A stretch of 64,000 nucleotides of DNA from CAVTBT01 sp963733065 (GTDB taxonomy: Bacteria; Actinomycetota; Thermoleophilia; Gaiellales; Gaiellaceae): contig CAVTBT010000005.1 in assembly GCA_963733065.1 (NCBI GenBank), positions 916,029 to 980,028 on the forward strand. The letters run 5' to 3'. Each line of letters opens with the position of its first letter. Position 1 is the first letter of the stretch. The position numbers were made by a program, and so were the translations under genes. Shown here one piece after another: positions 32,450 through 42,934 of the stretch. The notes under the pieces are model-generated. The model made no database searches. It was not told the origin of the DNA and was given only the letters and a program-made list of their open reading frames with translations.

Positions 32450-33817
32450 GCGCTCGTCATCCGAGAAGTTCGCCTTCGATGTGAGGGTGAAGTCCTCTCG
32501 GAGGCCGAGGCGGTAGGACTCTTCGGAGCCAGCGAGTAGCGCCTCGAAGGCGGCCACCACTGCCGTATCGAATTGTGTGTCAGCAGCTTGCGCGAGCCTC
32601 AGCCGGGCCACGCGACTCGGCATGGCATCACGGTACGGCCGGTCTGAGGTCATAGCGTTGTAGGCGTCTGCGACGGCGATGATTCTCGAGAGGAGCGGGA
32701 TGTCGTCGCCGGCCCATCCGTCGGGGTACCCCTGTCCGTCAACGCGCTCGTGATGGTGACGAACGATGCGAGCGATGTCGGCGTAGTCCTCGACGTTCGC
32801 GAGGATGCGCTCGCCGATTGCGGAGTGTTCCTGCATCTGACGTCGTTCGTCGAGTGTCAGTGCGCCGGGTTTCTCGAGTAGGCCGGCTGGCAGTCCAATC
32901 TTTCCGATGTCATGAACGAGCCCGCAGAGGTGCGCCTTCTGCTGATCTTCTTCGGGAAGACTCATTCGCCGAGCGATATCGCGCGAGTAGATCGCGACAG
33001 CCGCCGAATGTCCCGCGGTGTACTGATCTCGCGCATCGAGTGTCGCGACGAGCGCCGTCGCAAACGACATGTTCGCTCTCTCAAGGCGGTAGTTCACCTC
33101 TGAGAGGTCGTCGGTGAGGCGACGCTGATCCTGGTAGAGCCCGAATAGGCGCTGTGCAGCGATCGCCGGGACGAGGAAGAGCGGAAGAGTCCAGGGCGAG
33201 ATCTCGTCATACGCGAACGACAGCAGCGCCACGATTGGCGTGTAGAGCGGGACGGACAACGCGATCACAGGCGCGAGCGTCCTCGTCAGTTCCAGCCCGC
33301 TTCCTGTCCGCCGGAGAACGACAGTCAGGGAGGCGAAGGCGGTGTCGAGAACGAGTGCCACGAATGCCGCAACGCACGTGGCAAGGGCGATTCCAGGGAG
33401 GTTGTGTGGAACCAGGACGAATACGCCGATGACCGCCAGGCCGCTGACCGCGCCGGTGATGGCTTCGACCGGCGTGTAGACGGCCCACTTGAGATACGGC
33501 TTTCTTAGGTCGCCGAGAAGGGATGCGGCGCCAACGATCATCGCCTCCAACGGGCCAAAGGTCACGGCTGCGAAAAGGCTCGGGACAAGCGAGATCGACA
33601 GCTCTAGGTTGGCACTCAGCCGCACGCGGCTCCGCTCAGCGACGGCGCCCAAGAGTCCAAGGGCGAAGAGCGGCCAGATACGTTCGACTCGCTGACCTGA
33701 CGCGATGAGGAGAGCCAGCGTCCCGGCGCTGATCAGCCAAAGACTGACGACGTATAGATACAGCCAAGGTGCGTCTTCCGACGCGCCAAACCGCAGAAAT
33801 CTATGTGACCCTTGCAT
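32432..33817 (-). CDS. membrane HD-GYP phosphodiesterase
   Basis: 461 aa. Residues 1-225 contain about six membrane helices of MASE-like character (LYLYVVSLWLISAGTLALLI first); residues 235-270 are a linking coiled coil, and about 270-440 an intact HD-GYP domain: YTAGHSAAVAIYSRDIARRM, VHDIGKIGLP, HSAIGERILANV, HHHERVDGQGYPDGW. Predicted cyclic di-GMP hydrolase responding to a membrane or envelope signal. ATG 33817 is chosen over upstream ATG 33832 because GGAGGG lies 2 bases before it at 33820-33825. The 3' end overlaps the convergent LuxR gene by 18 bases. Confidence 0.9.
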   Translation of the reverse strand: MQGSHRFLRFGASEDAPWLYLYVVSLWLISAGTLALLIASGQRVERIWPLFALGLLGAVAERSRVRLSANLELSISLVPSLFAAVTFGPLEAMIVGAASLLGDLRKPYLKWAVYTPVEAITGAVSGLAVIGVFVLVPHNLPGIALATCVAAFVALVLDTAFASLTVVLRRTGSGLELTRTLAPVIALSVPLYTPIVALLSFAYDEISPWTLPLFLVPAIAAQRLFGLYQDQRRLTDDLSEVNYRLERANMSFATALVATLDARDQYTAGHSAAVAIYSRDIARRMSLPEEDQQKAHLCGLVHDIGKIGLPAGLLEKPGALTLDERRQMQEHSAIGERILANVEDYADIARIVRHHHERVDGQGYPDGWAGDDIPLLSRIIAVADAYNAMTSDRPYRDAMPSRVARLRLAQAADTQFDTAVVAAFEALLAGSEESYRLGLREDFTLTSKANFSDDERLRGAA

Positions 33818-33833
33818 ATCCCTCCAAAGGGTC

Positions 33834-33862
33834 ATACTATGGTGGCTGCCGTCAGTCCCCAA
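33834..33862 (-). promoter_or_regulatory. candidate sigma70 promoter of HD-GYP gene
   Basis: On the minus strand TTGGGG (33862-33857) and TAGTAT (33839-33834) are 17 bases apart, ahead of a short leader with GGAGGG and ATG 33817. Matches to TTGACA/TATAAT are partial (3/6 and 4/6). Confidence 0.35.
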
Positions 33863-33990
33863 TCCGGGAGTCCCTCGATGACCAAGTCTTTGCTGCGCCT
33901 GGTGTCCCGCGCTGGCGGGGCACGCGGCTGGTAGGTAGAAGCCGTCGAATCCTCAGTTCTCCTCCCCTAACCTGCATCCCTCCATCGGGG

Positions 33991-34016
33991 GAGTTTCCAC
34001 AGCAGGTGTGGAGAAA
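33991..34016. repeat. imperfect inverted repeat in 213-base intergenic region
   Basis: AGTTTCCACA (33991-34000) and TGTGGAGAAACT (34005-34016) can pair apart from a 2-base bulge, with a 4-base loop. It lies just past the stop of the minus-strand LuxR gene (34031) and may be its terminator. The rest of 33863-33990 holds nothing I can assign. Confidence 0.4.
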
Positions 34017-34030
34017 CTGGGGAAAAGCAG

Positions 34031-34363
34031 TCAGGCGATGAGTCCACGCCGGAAGCCAACCGCTACGGCGTGGGCTCTGCTGCGCGCTTGAAGCTTCGCC
34101 AGCAGATGGCGGACGTGCGACTTCACCGTCTCCTCCGAGAGGAAGAGACGCTGGCCGATCTCCCTGTTGACAAGTCCGTCGGCCACGAGCTGGAGAACCT
34201 CGATCTCGCGGTTCGTCGGCTCCTGCTCGAGCTCGCGTAGCGGCTGCGCAAAGGGGATCACGGCCCCGCTCGCCTGGCTGCCGCGGCGTGCCGCAGCCTG
34301 GTCGAAGCGCCGGCTGTGGTCCATGTAACGGCTCAGGATCTCCTTGCGCTCGGCAGCGTCCAC
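34031..34363 (-). CDS. LuxR-type HTH regulator, short
   Basis: 110 aa. The N-terminal 45 residues are charged helix (AERKEILSRYMDHSRRFDQA); the C-terminal 60 are a GerE/LuxR HTH: PTNREIEVLQLVADGLVNRE, IGQRLFLSEETVKSHVRHLL. No receiver, PAS or ligand domain. GTG start 34363; ATG 34324 would remove 13 residues. It is the third LuxR-type gene in 5 kb and has closer relatives among two-component outputs than among quorum regulators. Region 34364-34469 downstream of the peptide transporter holds only a GC-rich palindrome. Confidence 0.82.
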   Translation of the reverse strand: MDAAERKEILSRYMDHSRRFDQAAARRGSQASGAVIPFAQPLRELEQEPTNREIEVLQLVADGLVNREIGQRLFLSEETVKSHVRHLLAKLQARSRAHAVAVGFRRGLIA

Positions 34364-34469
34364 GAGAGCATCATCGGCGCTGCCGTGCAGGCGCTTTAGG
34401 CGCAGCAGCTACCCCGAACCAGGGATGCCGCCGCCGGCGGAGGCTGCGTATCCGCGGGACGCTGGGTGG

Positions 34470-36545
<2,076 letters not shown>

Positions 36546-36556
<11 letters not shown>

Positions 36557-37451
36557 GGAGCTTCGGGTCCAGGGCCTCGCGAAGGCCGTCGCCGATGAGG
36601 TTGAACCCGAGCACGCTGATGATGATGGCCACGCCCGGGATGATCGCCAGGTGCGGCGCCGTCTGCAGGTAGCGCGTCGTGTCGGTGAGCATCGTGCCCC
36701 ACTCCGGCGTCGACGGGTCCTGAGGGCCCAGGCCGAGGAACCCGAGCGCTGCGACGTCCAGGATCGCGGTCGCCGTCGCCAGCGTCGCCTGCACGATCAC
36801 GGGGGAGATCGAGTTCGGAAGGATGTGCGACGCGAGGATCGAGCGGCTAGGCACGCCGACGGAGCGCGCGGCCAGGACGAAGTCGTTCTCACGTTGGGCG
36901 AGGATCGACCCGCGGAGCAGCCGCGCGAAGATCGGGATCTGCGTCACCCCGACAGCGATCATGATCTGCCAGAGGCCGGGCCCGAGCATCGCCACGATGC
37001 CGATGGCGAGCAGGAGTCCCGGGATGGCCAGCATGATGTCGACGAGGCGCATGACGATCGAGTCGACGATCCCGCCGAAGTAGCCGGCCGTCGCGCCGAG
37101 GAGCAGTCCGAACCCAAGACCGACGATCACCGACACGACCCCGATGACGAGCGAGAAGCGTGCGCCGTAGATGATCCGGGAGAGCTCGTCGCGGCCGAGC
37201 GCGTCCAGGCCGAACCAGTGCTCGGCCGACGGGCCCGGGCAGCAGCGGCCCTGGAGGGCGGCGAGGTTCTGGTCGCGCGGGTCGAAGGGGGCGAGCAGCG
37301 GTGCGAAGACCGCCACGAGGACGAAGCTGGCCACGAGCCCCAGGCCGACGAGGGCGGCCGGGTTGCGGCGGAACCGTCCCCAGGCATCGCGCCAGAGGCC
37401 GGTCGGTGCGTCCCGCTGAATCTCCCTGGCCTCGAGTTCCGCGACGCTCAT
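36546..37451 (-). CDS. Opp/Dpp-type peptide ABC transporter permease (OppC-like)
   Basis: 301 aa. Cytoplasmic N-terminus (GLWRDAWGRFRRNPAALVGL), then six helices. HWFGLDALGRDELSRIIYGA and the EAA loop ARSVGVPSRSILASHILPNS identify an OppC/DppC permease. The extracellular loop contains a Cys pair (GRCCPGPSAEHWFG). Pairs with the OppB-like permease 10 bases upstream to form the channel. Confidence 0.93.
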
Positions 37452-37461
37452 CCCAGCGCTC

Positions 37462-38466
37462 CTAGCTCACCCGGATCCGCGGGTTGAGGTACGCGTAGAG
37501 GATGTCGACGACCAGGTTCACGAGCACGAACACGATCGCCAGGAAGAGGATGCCGCCCTGCAGCACCGGGTAGTTCCGCGCCTCGATCGCCGACACGAGC
37601 CATGTTCCGACTCCGGGCCAGGCGAACACCGTCTCGGTCAGTATGGCGCCCGCGAGTAGCAGACCGGTCTGCAGGCCGATGATCGTCGTGATCGGCAGCA
37701 TCGCGTTCCGCAGGATGTGCCGTCTGTCGACGATGCCCGGCTTGACCCCCTTCGCGCGGGCAGTGCGGACGTAGTCCTCGTTCTGGACGTCGAGGACGGC
37801 CGCACGAGTGATCCTCGCGATGATCGCCAGCGGCACGGTGGCGAGCGCGACCGCGGGCAGGATGAGGTGTTTGAACGCGTCCCAGAAGGCCTCCGGGTCG
37901 CCCGCGAGGATGGCGTCCAGGAGGTAGAAGTTGGTCGGGTGGTCGATGTTGATCAGCACCGATTGGCGGCCGACGGTCGGTAACCAGCCGAGTTGCACCG
38001 CGAAGACGTACTTGAGGATGATCGCCAGCACGAAGATCGGGATCGAGACCCCGAGCAACGACGCGACGAGGCTCGAGTGGTCGATCCAGCTCCCGTATCG
38101 CTTCGCGGCGACGAAGCCGAGCGGTATCCCCACGAAGAGCGATATGAGCATCGCGGCGATCGCCAGCTCGACGGTGGCGGGGAACCGCTCCTTGAACTCG
38201 TCGGTCACCGGCCGTCGGCTCGTGATCGAGCTCGAGAATTCGCCCTGTGCGGTCTGCTTCAGGTAGGTGAGGTACTGCTCGTAGATCGGGTCGTTGAGCC
38301 CGTACTGCTCCTCGATGGCGGCGACTGCTGCAGCGGTCGACCGCTCGCCGAGGAGCGCCTGCGCCGGGCTGCCCGGCAGGGCCCTGATCCACAGGAAGAC
38401 GAGAATCGAGAGCCCGAGGAGGATCGGGACGAGGAGCAGGAGTCGGCGGACGACGAATTGCAGCAT
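37462..38466 (-). CDS. Opp/Dpp-type peptide ABC transporter permease (OppB-like)
   Basis: 334 aa. First helix FVVRRLLLLVPILLGLSILV, then the long first extracellular loop, and the EAA motif ARAKGVKPGIVDRRHILRNA followed by LPITTIIGLQTGLLLAGAIL, typical of DppB/OppB. Starts 30 bases after the solute-binding protein gene. ATG start. Confidence 0.94.
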   Translation of the reverse strand: MLQFVVRRLLLLVPILLGLSILVFLWIRALPGSPAQALLGERSTAAAVAAIEEQYGLNDPIYEQYLTYLKQTAQGEFSSSITSRRPVTDEFKERFPATVELAIAAMLISLFVGIPLGFVAAKRYGSWIDHSSLVASLLGVSIPIFVLAIILKYVFAVQLGWLPTVGRQSVLINIDHPTNFYLLDAILAGDPEAFWDAFKHLILPAVALATVPLAIIARITRAAVLDVQNEDYVRTARAKGVKPGIVDRRHILRNAMLPITTIIGLQTGLLLAGAILTETVFAWPGVGTWLVSAIEARNYPVLQGGILFLAIVFVLVNLVVDILYAYLNPRIRVS

Positions 38467-38496
38467 CTCGTCGTCCGCCGACTCTAGTCCGTTCCG

Positions 38497-40212
38497 CTAT
38501 TCCTCGATGGAAACCGAGGCGAACGACTCGTTCGTCGTCGGGCTCGGGACGTAGCCCTTCACCGTCGCCAGGAACGCGAGCGCCGGCTCCGTGTGGGCGT
38601 ACGGAACGCCCGGCAGCCAGTTCATGATCTCGCGGTTGGCTTCCTTGTAGAGGGTCTCACGCTTCGACTCCTCGGTCTCGATCTCGGCGTCGTTCAGGAG
38701 CTTCATGACCGTGGGGTTCGGCCTCTTCGTCGTCCCCCAGGCCAACTGGGGGGCCTGGAAGAACGTGCCGATGAAGTTGTCGGCGTCTCCGTAGTCGCCC
38801 GTCCAGCCGATCAGGCGCAGATTGCCGAGCGTACCGCTGTCATTGCGGCCGAGGTAGTCGGGATTCCAGGGCGCGCTGTGAGGCACGACCCGGAAGCCGG
38901 ACTCGTTGAGGCTCGCGGCGAACGCCTCGAAGTTCCGCTTCGGGTCCGGCATGTACGGCCGCGAGACGTCGGTCGGATACCAGAAGTCCAGCTTCACGGG
39001 CAGCGTGAGGCCAGCGTCCTGGAGGATCTGCTTCGCCTTCGCGGGGTCGTACGGGTACTCGGTGACGTCATCGGCGTAGCCGACGACCTCCGGGGGCATG
39101 AACTCCTTCGCCACCACGCCGCGGCCGGTGTAGAAGTTGTCGACCACTGCCTGCCGGTCGAGGCCGTGGGCGATCGCCTTCCGGACCTCGATGTTGTCCG
39201 TCGGCGGTGTGTTGATGTTGAAGCCGACGTAGGCGACGTTGAACGCCGGCCGGTCGAGGATCTGCAGATTCGAGTCGCCCTCGATCGTGGCGATGTCCTG
39301 CGGCTCGACGAGGTCGTAGCCCTGGATCTCACCGGTCTGCAGCGCCTGCAGGCGAGCAGCATTGTCGGCGATCGGCCGGAAGATCAGCTGATCGAGATTC
39401 GCCTTCTCGCCCCAGTAGTCCTCGTTGCGGGACAGCGTGAGGCGATCGTTCCGGACCCACGAATCGAACTTGAACGGGCCGGTGCCGACCGGATGCTCGG
39501 TGCCGAAGCTGCCCGACGGCAGGAAGACGCCGTCGGCGTTGACGGTGCCGGCGTCCGCGCGGTACTCCGTGAGCGCCTTCGGGCTGGCGATCGAGAACGC
39601 CTGCTGGGAGAGCGCCGGGATGAATGTCGCCGACGGCTTCGTCAGCGTCAGGACGGCGGTCGTCTCGTCGGTCGCCTCACAGCTCTTGAAAAGGCTGTCC
39701 TTCGGTGCGCCGCTGGCCGGATCGGTCTTCGCGAAGCCGCCGAAGGCGACCTGCCAGTAGTAGCTGACGCTCGGGTTCTGCAGCGCAGCCGGGAAGTTGA
39801 ACCAGCGGTTGAAGTTGAAGCACACGGCTTCCGCATTGAGCGGCTCGCCGTCGTGGAACGTGACGCCTTCGCGGATCTTGAAGGTCCACACGGTGCCGTC
39901 GTCGTTCGACGACCACTCGGTGGCGAGTCCGGGCTCCGGCTCGGTCGTTCCCGGCTTGAGGGCGACGAGCGTCTCGAACACCTGCGTGATGACCCGGATC
40001 GACTCGCCGTCCGAGACGAGGGCGCCGTCCATGACGACCGGATCCGCCGCGCCGGCGAACACCATCGTCCCGCCTGTTGTTGCCTCTTCGGTCGTCGTCG
40101 TTCCGCCGCCCGCCTCGTCGTCGTCATCGCCACCGCACGCGCTCGCGACGAGCGCGAGACCGGTGACGAGCGCGAGGAGTGCGAGCAGACGCAGCAGCTT
40201 GCGTCGTTGCAC
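38497..40212 (-). CDS. peptide-binding lipoprotein, SBP family 5 (OppA/DppA-like)
   Basis: 571 aa. Lipoprotein signal LLALLALVTGLALVASACGG with lipobox VASAC and an acidic/Thr linker, then a full family 5 solute-binding protein: TEWSSNDDGTVWTFKIREGV, VTFHDGEPLNAEAVCFNFNR (the family signature region), VGTGPFKFDSW, and AIAHGLDRQAVVDNFYTGRG. Delivers peptides to the OppBC channel. GTG 40212 is preceded by GAGAGG and follows the serine hydrolase stop by 3 bases. In this operon the likely ligand is a murein peptide; nickel or other ligands are possible for the family. Confidence 0.94.
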   Translation of the reverse strand: MQRRKLLRLLALLALVTGLALVASACGGDDDDEAGGGTTTTEEATTGGTMVFAGAADPVVMDGALVSDGESIRVITQVFETLVALKPGTTEPEPGLATEWSSNDDGTVWTFKIREGVTFHDGEPLNAEAVCFNFNRWFNFPAALQNPSVSYYWQVAFGGFAKTDPASGAPKDSLFKSCEATDETTAVLTLTKPSATFIPALSQQAFSIASPKALTEYRADAGTVNADGVFLPSGSFGTEHPVGTGPFKFDSWVRNDRLTLSRNEDYWGEKANLDQLIFRPIADNAARLQALQTGEIQGYDLVEPQDIATIEGDSNLQILDRPAFNVAYVGFNINTPPTDNIEVRKAIAHGLDRQAVVDNFYTGRGVVAKEFMPPEVVGYADDVTEYPYDPAKAKQILQDAGLTLPVKLDFWYPTDVSRPYMPDPKRNFEAFAASLNESGFRVVPHSAPWNPDYLGRNDSGTLGNLRLIGWTGDYGDADNFIGTFFQAPQLAWGTTKRPNPTVMKLLNDAEIETEESKRETLYKEANREIMNWLPGVPYAHTEPALAFLATVKGYVPSPTTNESFASVSIEE

Positions 40213-40215
40213 TTC

Positions 40216-40941
40216 TTACACCTCTCTCATCGGGGACCTAAGCTGGGCGCGATTCTCCCAAAGATTGGGACGGTCGTCAGGTGAACGGGTTGTTAAGCGT
40301 TGCCAAATCCCTGCACCGTGGGCAGAAACCTCGTCGGGCCGAGCAGGGGGCGAGGAGCACACCGCGGTGACGATGGCCCGGCGATCGTCGGAGAGCAGCG
40401 CCACTTCGTGGAAGACCGAGTCGAGCTCCCCCGTCTTGGCGGCGACGCGGACTCCCGGCGGGAGGTGGTACCGCAACTGCGAATCGAGAGCCAACTCCAG
40501 ATGCGCCTGGACGCGGCCCTCGCCGAGGATTCGCGACAGGCCGCGCGCGAGGTCGAGTGCGCAGGTCTCGTTCTCCGGGCCCTGCGTCATCATCGGCCGG
40601 CGCAGCACGGTGCGTTCGAGGCCGAGGCGGGCGATCTCCGCGTTCACGGCGTCGAAGCCGAGGCGGCCGATCAGGACGTTCGTCGCGGCGTTGTCCGACA
40701 CCGCCAGCATCAGCAGCGCAATGTCGCCGAGCGCGAGCCGTGTCCGCGGCGACAGGTACTCGGCGACGCCGGCGCTCCCCGCCGCGGGGATCGCCTCGAC
40801 CTGCTCGTCCGGATCGAGGTCGGAACGCCAGAACGCACTGGCGACGAAGAGCTTGATCGTGGACGCCGCCGGGACGACTCGCTCGCCGTGCTCGTGGTCC
40901 TCGGCACCGGTCGCCGGGTCGACCCACGCCCAGCTGATCAC
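40216..40941 (-). CDS. class A beta-lactamase-fold serine hydrolase, cytoplasmic
   Basis: 241 aa. The three active-site boxes are present: S27-x-x-K30 (AASTIKLF), S82-D-N (AVSDNAATN) and K169-T-G (AAKTGELDS). The stretch between RTVLRR and ENETCALD is very short, so the omega loop with the deacylating Glu166 of true class A enzymes is missing. There is no signal peptide: MISWAWVDPATG begins directly on the catalytic domain, at a GTG overlapping the NlpC/P60 stop. More likely a peptidase/esterase on wall-derived peptides than a resistance enzyme. The last 30 residues are unusual for the fold. Confidence 0.82.
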   Translation of the reverse strand: MISWAWVDPATGAEDHEHGERVVPAASTIKLFVASAFWRSDLDPDEQVEAIPAAGSAGVAEYLSPRTRLALGDIALLMLAVSDNAATNVLIGRLGFDAVNAEIARLGLERTVLRRPMMTQGPENETCALDLARGLSRILGEGRVQAHLELALDSQLRYHLPPGVRVAAKTGELDSVFHEVALLSDDRRAIVTAVCSSPPARPDEVSAHGAGIWQRLTTRSPDDRPNLWENRAQLRSPMREV

Positions 40942-41525
40942 AGGCGGATGAAGCGACGACGTCTCGCGCGGTAGTCCTCGGGCTCGTCCTCCTCGACCAC
41001 TTCGTGCACGCCCTCGCGCTCCGGAGCGTGGAGGATGCGCCCGCCGCCGAGCCAGAAGGCGATGTGCGTGGCGTGCTGGACGCCCTCGCTCCCGTACGTG
41101 ACCAGGTCGCCGGGCCGTGCGTCGTCGTCAGCGACCTCGTCGGCCGCGTCCTCCTGCTGGTTCGCGTCGCGCGGCACGAGCCGGCCGCTGCGGCGGTACG
41201 ACATGTGGACCAGGCCCGAGCAGTCGATGCCGCGCTCGCTCATGCCGCCCCAGAGATAGGGAGTGCCGACGTACGCCCGAGCCTCCTCGACCGGCTCGCG
41301 TCCGCTCGGAGCCGGCAGCCAGTCGTCGGCCGGCTCGCCCCCGAGCGCCGCCTCGGCGATCCACCCTGGATAGTCGTACGCCGTCCGGATTCGCACCCAG
41401 CCGGCGCGGCGATCCTCCACGGTCAACGGCTCCCCGAGGAGCGCCTGCGTGACCTGTTCGGAGCTCGGGTCCGGATCCCGGTGGACTGGCGCAACGTCGA
41501 GCGCGCAGGAGAGTGTCTCGGGCAC
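40938..41525 (-). CDS. NlpC/P60 gamma-D-glutamyl peptidase with SH3b domain
   Basis: 195 aa. Residues 1-65 are SH3b-like (RRAGWVRIRTAYDYPGWIAE); 78-195 are NlpC/P60 with Cys102 in RGIDCSGLVHMSYRRSG, His154 in THIAFWLGGG and His166 in RILHAP. Architecture and lack of a signal peptide recall Bacillus YkfC, which cleaves imported murein peptides between D-Glu and the diamino acid. First gene of the operon with the serine hydrolase and peptide transporter. GTG start with a leaderless-type -10. Confidence 0.9.
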   Translation of the reverse strand: MPETLSCALDVAPVHRDPDPSSEQVTQALLGEPLTVEDRRAGWVRIRTAYDYPGWIAEAALGGEPADDWLPAPSGREPVEEARAYVGTPYLWGGMSERGIDCSGLVHMSYRRSGRLVPRDANQQEDAADEVADDDARPGDLVTYGSEGVQHATHIAFWLGGGRILHAPEREGVHEVVEEDEPEDYRARRRRFIRL

Positions 41526-41531
41526 GCGGCG

Positions 41532-41537
41532 ATTCTA
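41532..41537 (-). promoter_or_regulatory. leaderless-type -10 element (TAGAAT) of the NlpC-Opp operon
   Basis: TAGAAT, the best match to TATAAT among these elements, ends 6 bases before GTG 41525 on the minus strand. No Shine-Dalgarno intervenes. The gap 41538-41607 to the sigma-factor gene holds nothing else I can assign. Confidence 0.5.
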
Positions 41538-41607
41538 CGAGTCGTCCTGAGCAGCACGACGGGCGGGCCCCATGGCCCGCCCGTCGTTCAGGTCGTACTG
41601 AGGCGGT

Positions 41608-42738
41608 CTACGCCGCGAGCGACGAGAGCTCGCGCAGCGCCGCGAGGCGGCTGAGCGCCTGGCCCTCGAGTTGCCGGACGCGCTCCCGCGTCAGATCGAG
41701 CTCGTGGCCGATCGCCTCCAGCGTCCAGGGCTCGCCCTCGAACCCGAAGCGCAGCTCGAGGATCCGCCGCTCACGCTCGGGCAGGGCGTCGAGCGCCCGG
41801 CGAACACCCTGGCGCCGGAGCGACTCCTCGGCCTCGTCGAACGGATCCGCGGCCTCGCGGTCGGCGAAGAGATCGCCGAGCTCGCCCTCGTCGTCGGCAC
41901 CCACGGTCTGGTTGAGCGAGACCGATGCGTGCGCGGCGCCGAGCGCCTCGTCGACGTGCTGGATCGGTAGGCCGGTGGCCTCCGCGAGCTCCTCCTTCGT
42001 CGCCTCGCGGCCGAGCTCGACCTCGAGACGCCGCGCCGCGCGGGACAGCTTCTGCTGCCGCTCGACGACGTGGACGGGCACGCGGATCGTGCGCGCGTGA
42101 TTGGCGACCGCACGCTGCACCGACTGGCGGATCCACCAGGTCGCGTACGTCGAGAACTTGAAGCCGCGCCGCCAGTCGAACTTCTCGACCGCGCGGTTGA
42201 GGCCGAGCGTTCCTTCCTGGATCAGATCCAGGAACGGCACGCCGAGCCCACGGTAGCCCTTTGCGATCGACACGACGAGCCGGAGATTCGACTCGATCAT
42301 GCGCCGCTTGGCGACGGGGTCGCCACGCTCGATCGCCTTCGCGAGCGTGACCTCTTCGGAGGCGGTCAGCAGCTTGTGGCGGCCGACATCGGCCAGGAAG
42401 AGCTGCAGGCTGTCCGCTGCTCCGGTGACTGCCTCGACGGCCCACTGTGGCTCGGGGTCGGCGGGCTCCTTCTCAGCGGGAGCGGCGGCGGCTGCTGTCT
42501 CGGGGTGGCGCACCTCGAGGCCCTGAGTCTCGAGTTCGCGTGTGAACGACTCGAGCTCCTCCGGGTTCAGCTCGTGCTCGAGCGAGAACGCCTCGAGCTC
42601 GGCCGGCTCCAGGAAGCCGCGCTCCTCGGCGCGCTCGACGAGCGCCTTGACGTGGTCAGACTCGAACAATTCGGTCAGCTGGTTCTGCGTCAGAGGTCGT
42701 TCAGTCCTTTCCGGTACTTCCTCGGGGGCGAGCAACAA
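41608..42738 (-). CDS. RNA polymerase sigma70 factor, RpoD/SigA family
   Basis: 376 aa as read from TTG 42738. Residues about 18-75 resemble region 1.1 (LTELFESDHVKALVERAEER). Region 2: IESNLRLVVSIAKGYRGLGV, DLIQEGTLGLNRAVEKFDWR, FKFSTYATWWIRQSVQRAV. Region 3: VHVVERQQKLSRAARRLE. Region 4: PERERRILELRFGFEGEPWT and DLTRERVRQLEGQALSRL. A primary or group 2 sigma factor. The start is uncertain: TTG 42738/42735 has no good Shine-Dalgarno, whereas ATG 42751 one base out of frame has AGAGGA upstream. Confidence 0.93.
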   Translation of the reverse strand: MLLAPEEVPERTERPLTQNQLTELFESDHVKALVERAEERGFLEPAELEAFSLEHELNPEELESFTRELETQGLEVRHPETAAAAAPAEKEPADPEPQWAVEAVTGAADSLQLFLADVGRHKLLTASEEVTLAKAIERGDPVAKRRMIESNLRLVVSIAKGYRGLGVPFLDLIQEGTLGLNRAVEKFDWRRGFKFSTYATWWIRQSVQRAVANHARTIRVPVHVVERQQKLSRAARRLEVELGREATKEELAEATGLPIQHVDEALGAAHASVSLNQTVGADDEGELGDLFADREAADPFDEAEESLRRQGVRRALDALPERERRILELRFGFEGEPWTLEAIGHELDLTRERVRQLEGQALSRLAALRELSSLAA

Positions 42739-42751
42739 ACTTACGCACCAT
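42701..42751 (-). other. 16-codon reading frame overlapping the sigma-factor start
   Basis: ATG 42751 opens MVRKFVARPRGSTGKD and stops at TGA 42703-42701, overlapping the first 38 bases of the sigma reading frame. AGAGGA lies about 11 bases upstream of the ATG. If the T at 42703 is skipped, the frame continues as ERPLTQNQLTELF of the sigma factor. It is either a leader peptide coupling translation, the true N-terminus with a +1 shift, or chance. Confidence 0.35.
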
Positions 42752-42847
42752 AAGGCCTAGTTCCTCTACGTGCCAGGGGTAACACACGCTCCAAGCTGTC
42801 ACAAGGTCGAACGTCTCTGTGCCTCTATGTATTTCCGCTCCAGGCGG

Positions 42848-42864
42848 CCGAGCGGTTCGCTCGG
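42848..42864 (-). repeat. 7-bp perfect hairpin downstream of topA
   Basis: CCGAGCG (42848-42854), loop GTT, CGCTCGG (42858-42864). It lies about 70 bases after the topA stop, inside the 183-base topA-sigma spacer, and has no following T tract in either direction, so a terminator role is weak. No other element in 42752-42934 is convincing. Confidence 0.3.
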
Positions 42865-42934
42865 TAGCAGGCGGTGGAGCCGGCCCCGCGACGGCTTTGG
42901 ACATTAGACGGTCGGTCGGCCGGAAAAGTTGCCG

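Noticed and set aside
34420..34445. GC-rich palindrome CCGCCGGCGG as terminator of the peptide-transporter operon
   Set aside because: Only 10 bases, common by chance at this GC content, and no T tract.
40216..40941. Antibiotic-resistance beta-lactamase
   Set aside because: No export signal, no omega-loop Glu, and an operon with peptide uptake genes.
42752..42934. A non-coding RNA or attenuator between topA and the sigma factor
   Set aside because: Only a 7-bp hairpin without T tract is visible; nothing else supports an RNA gene.
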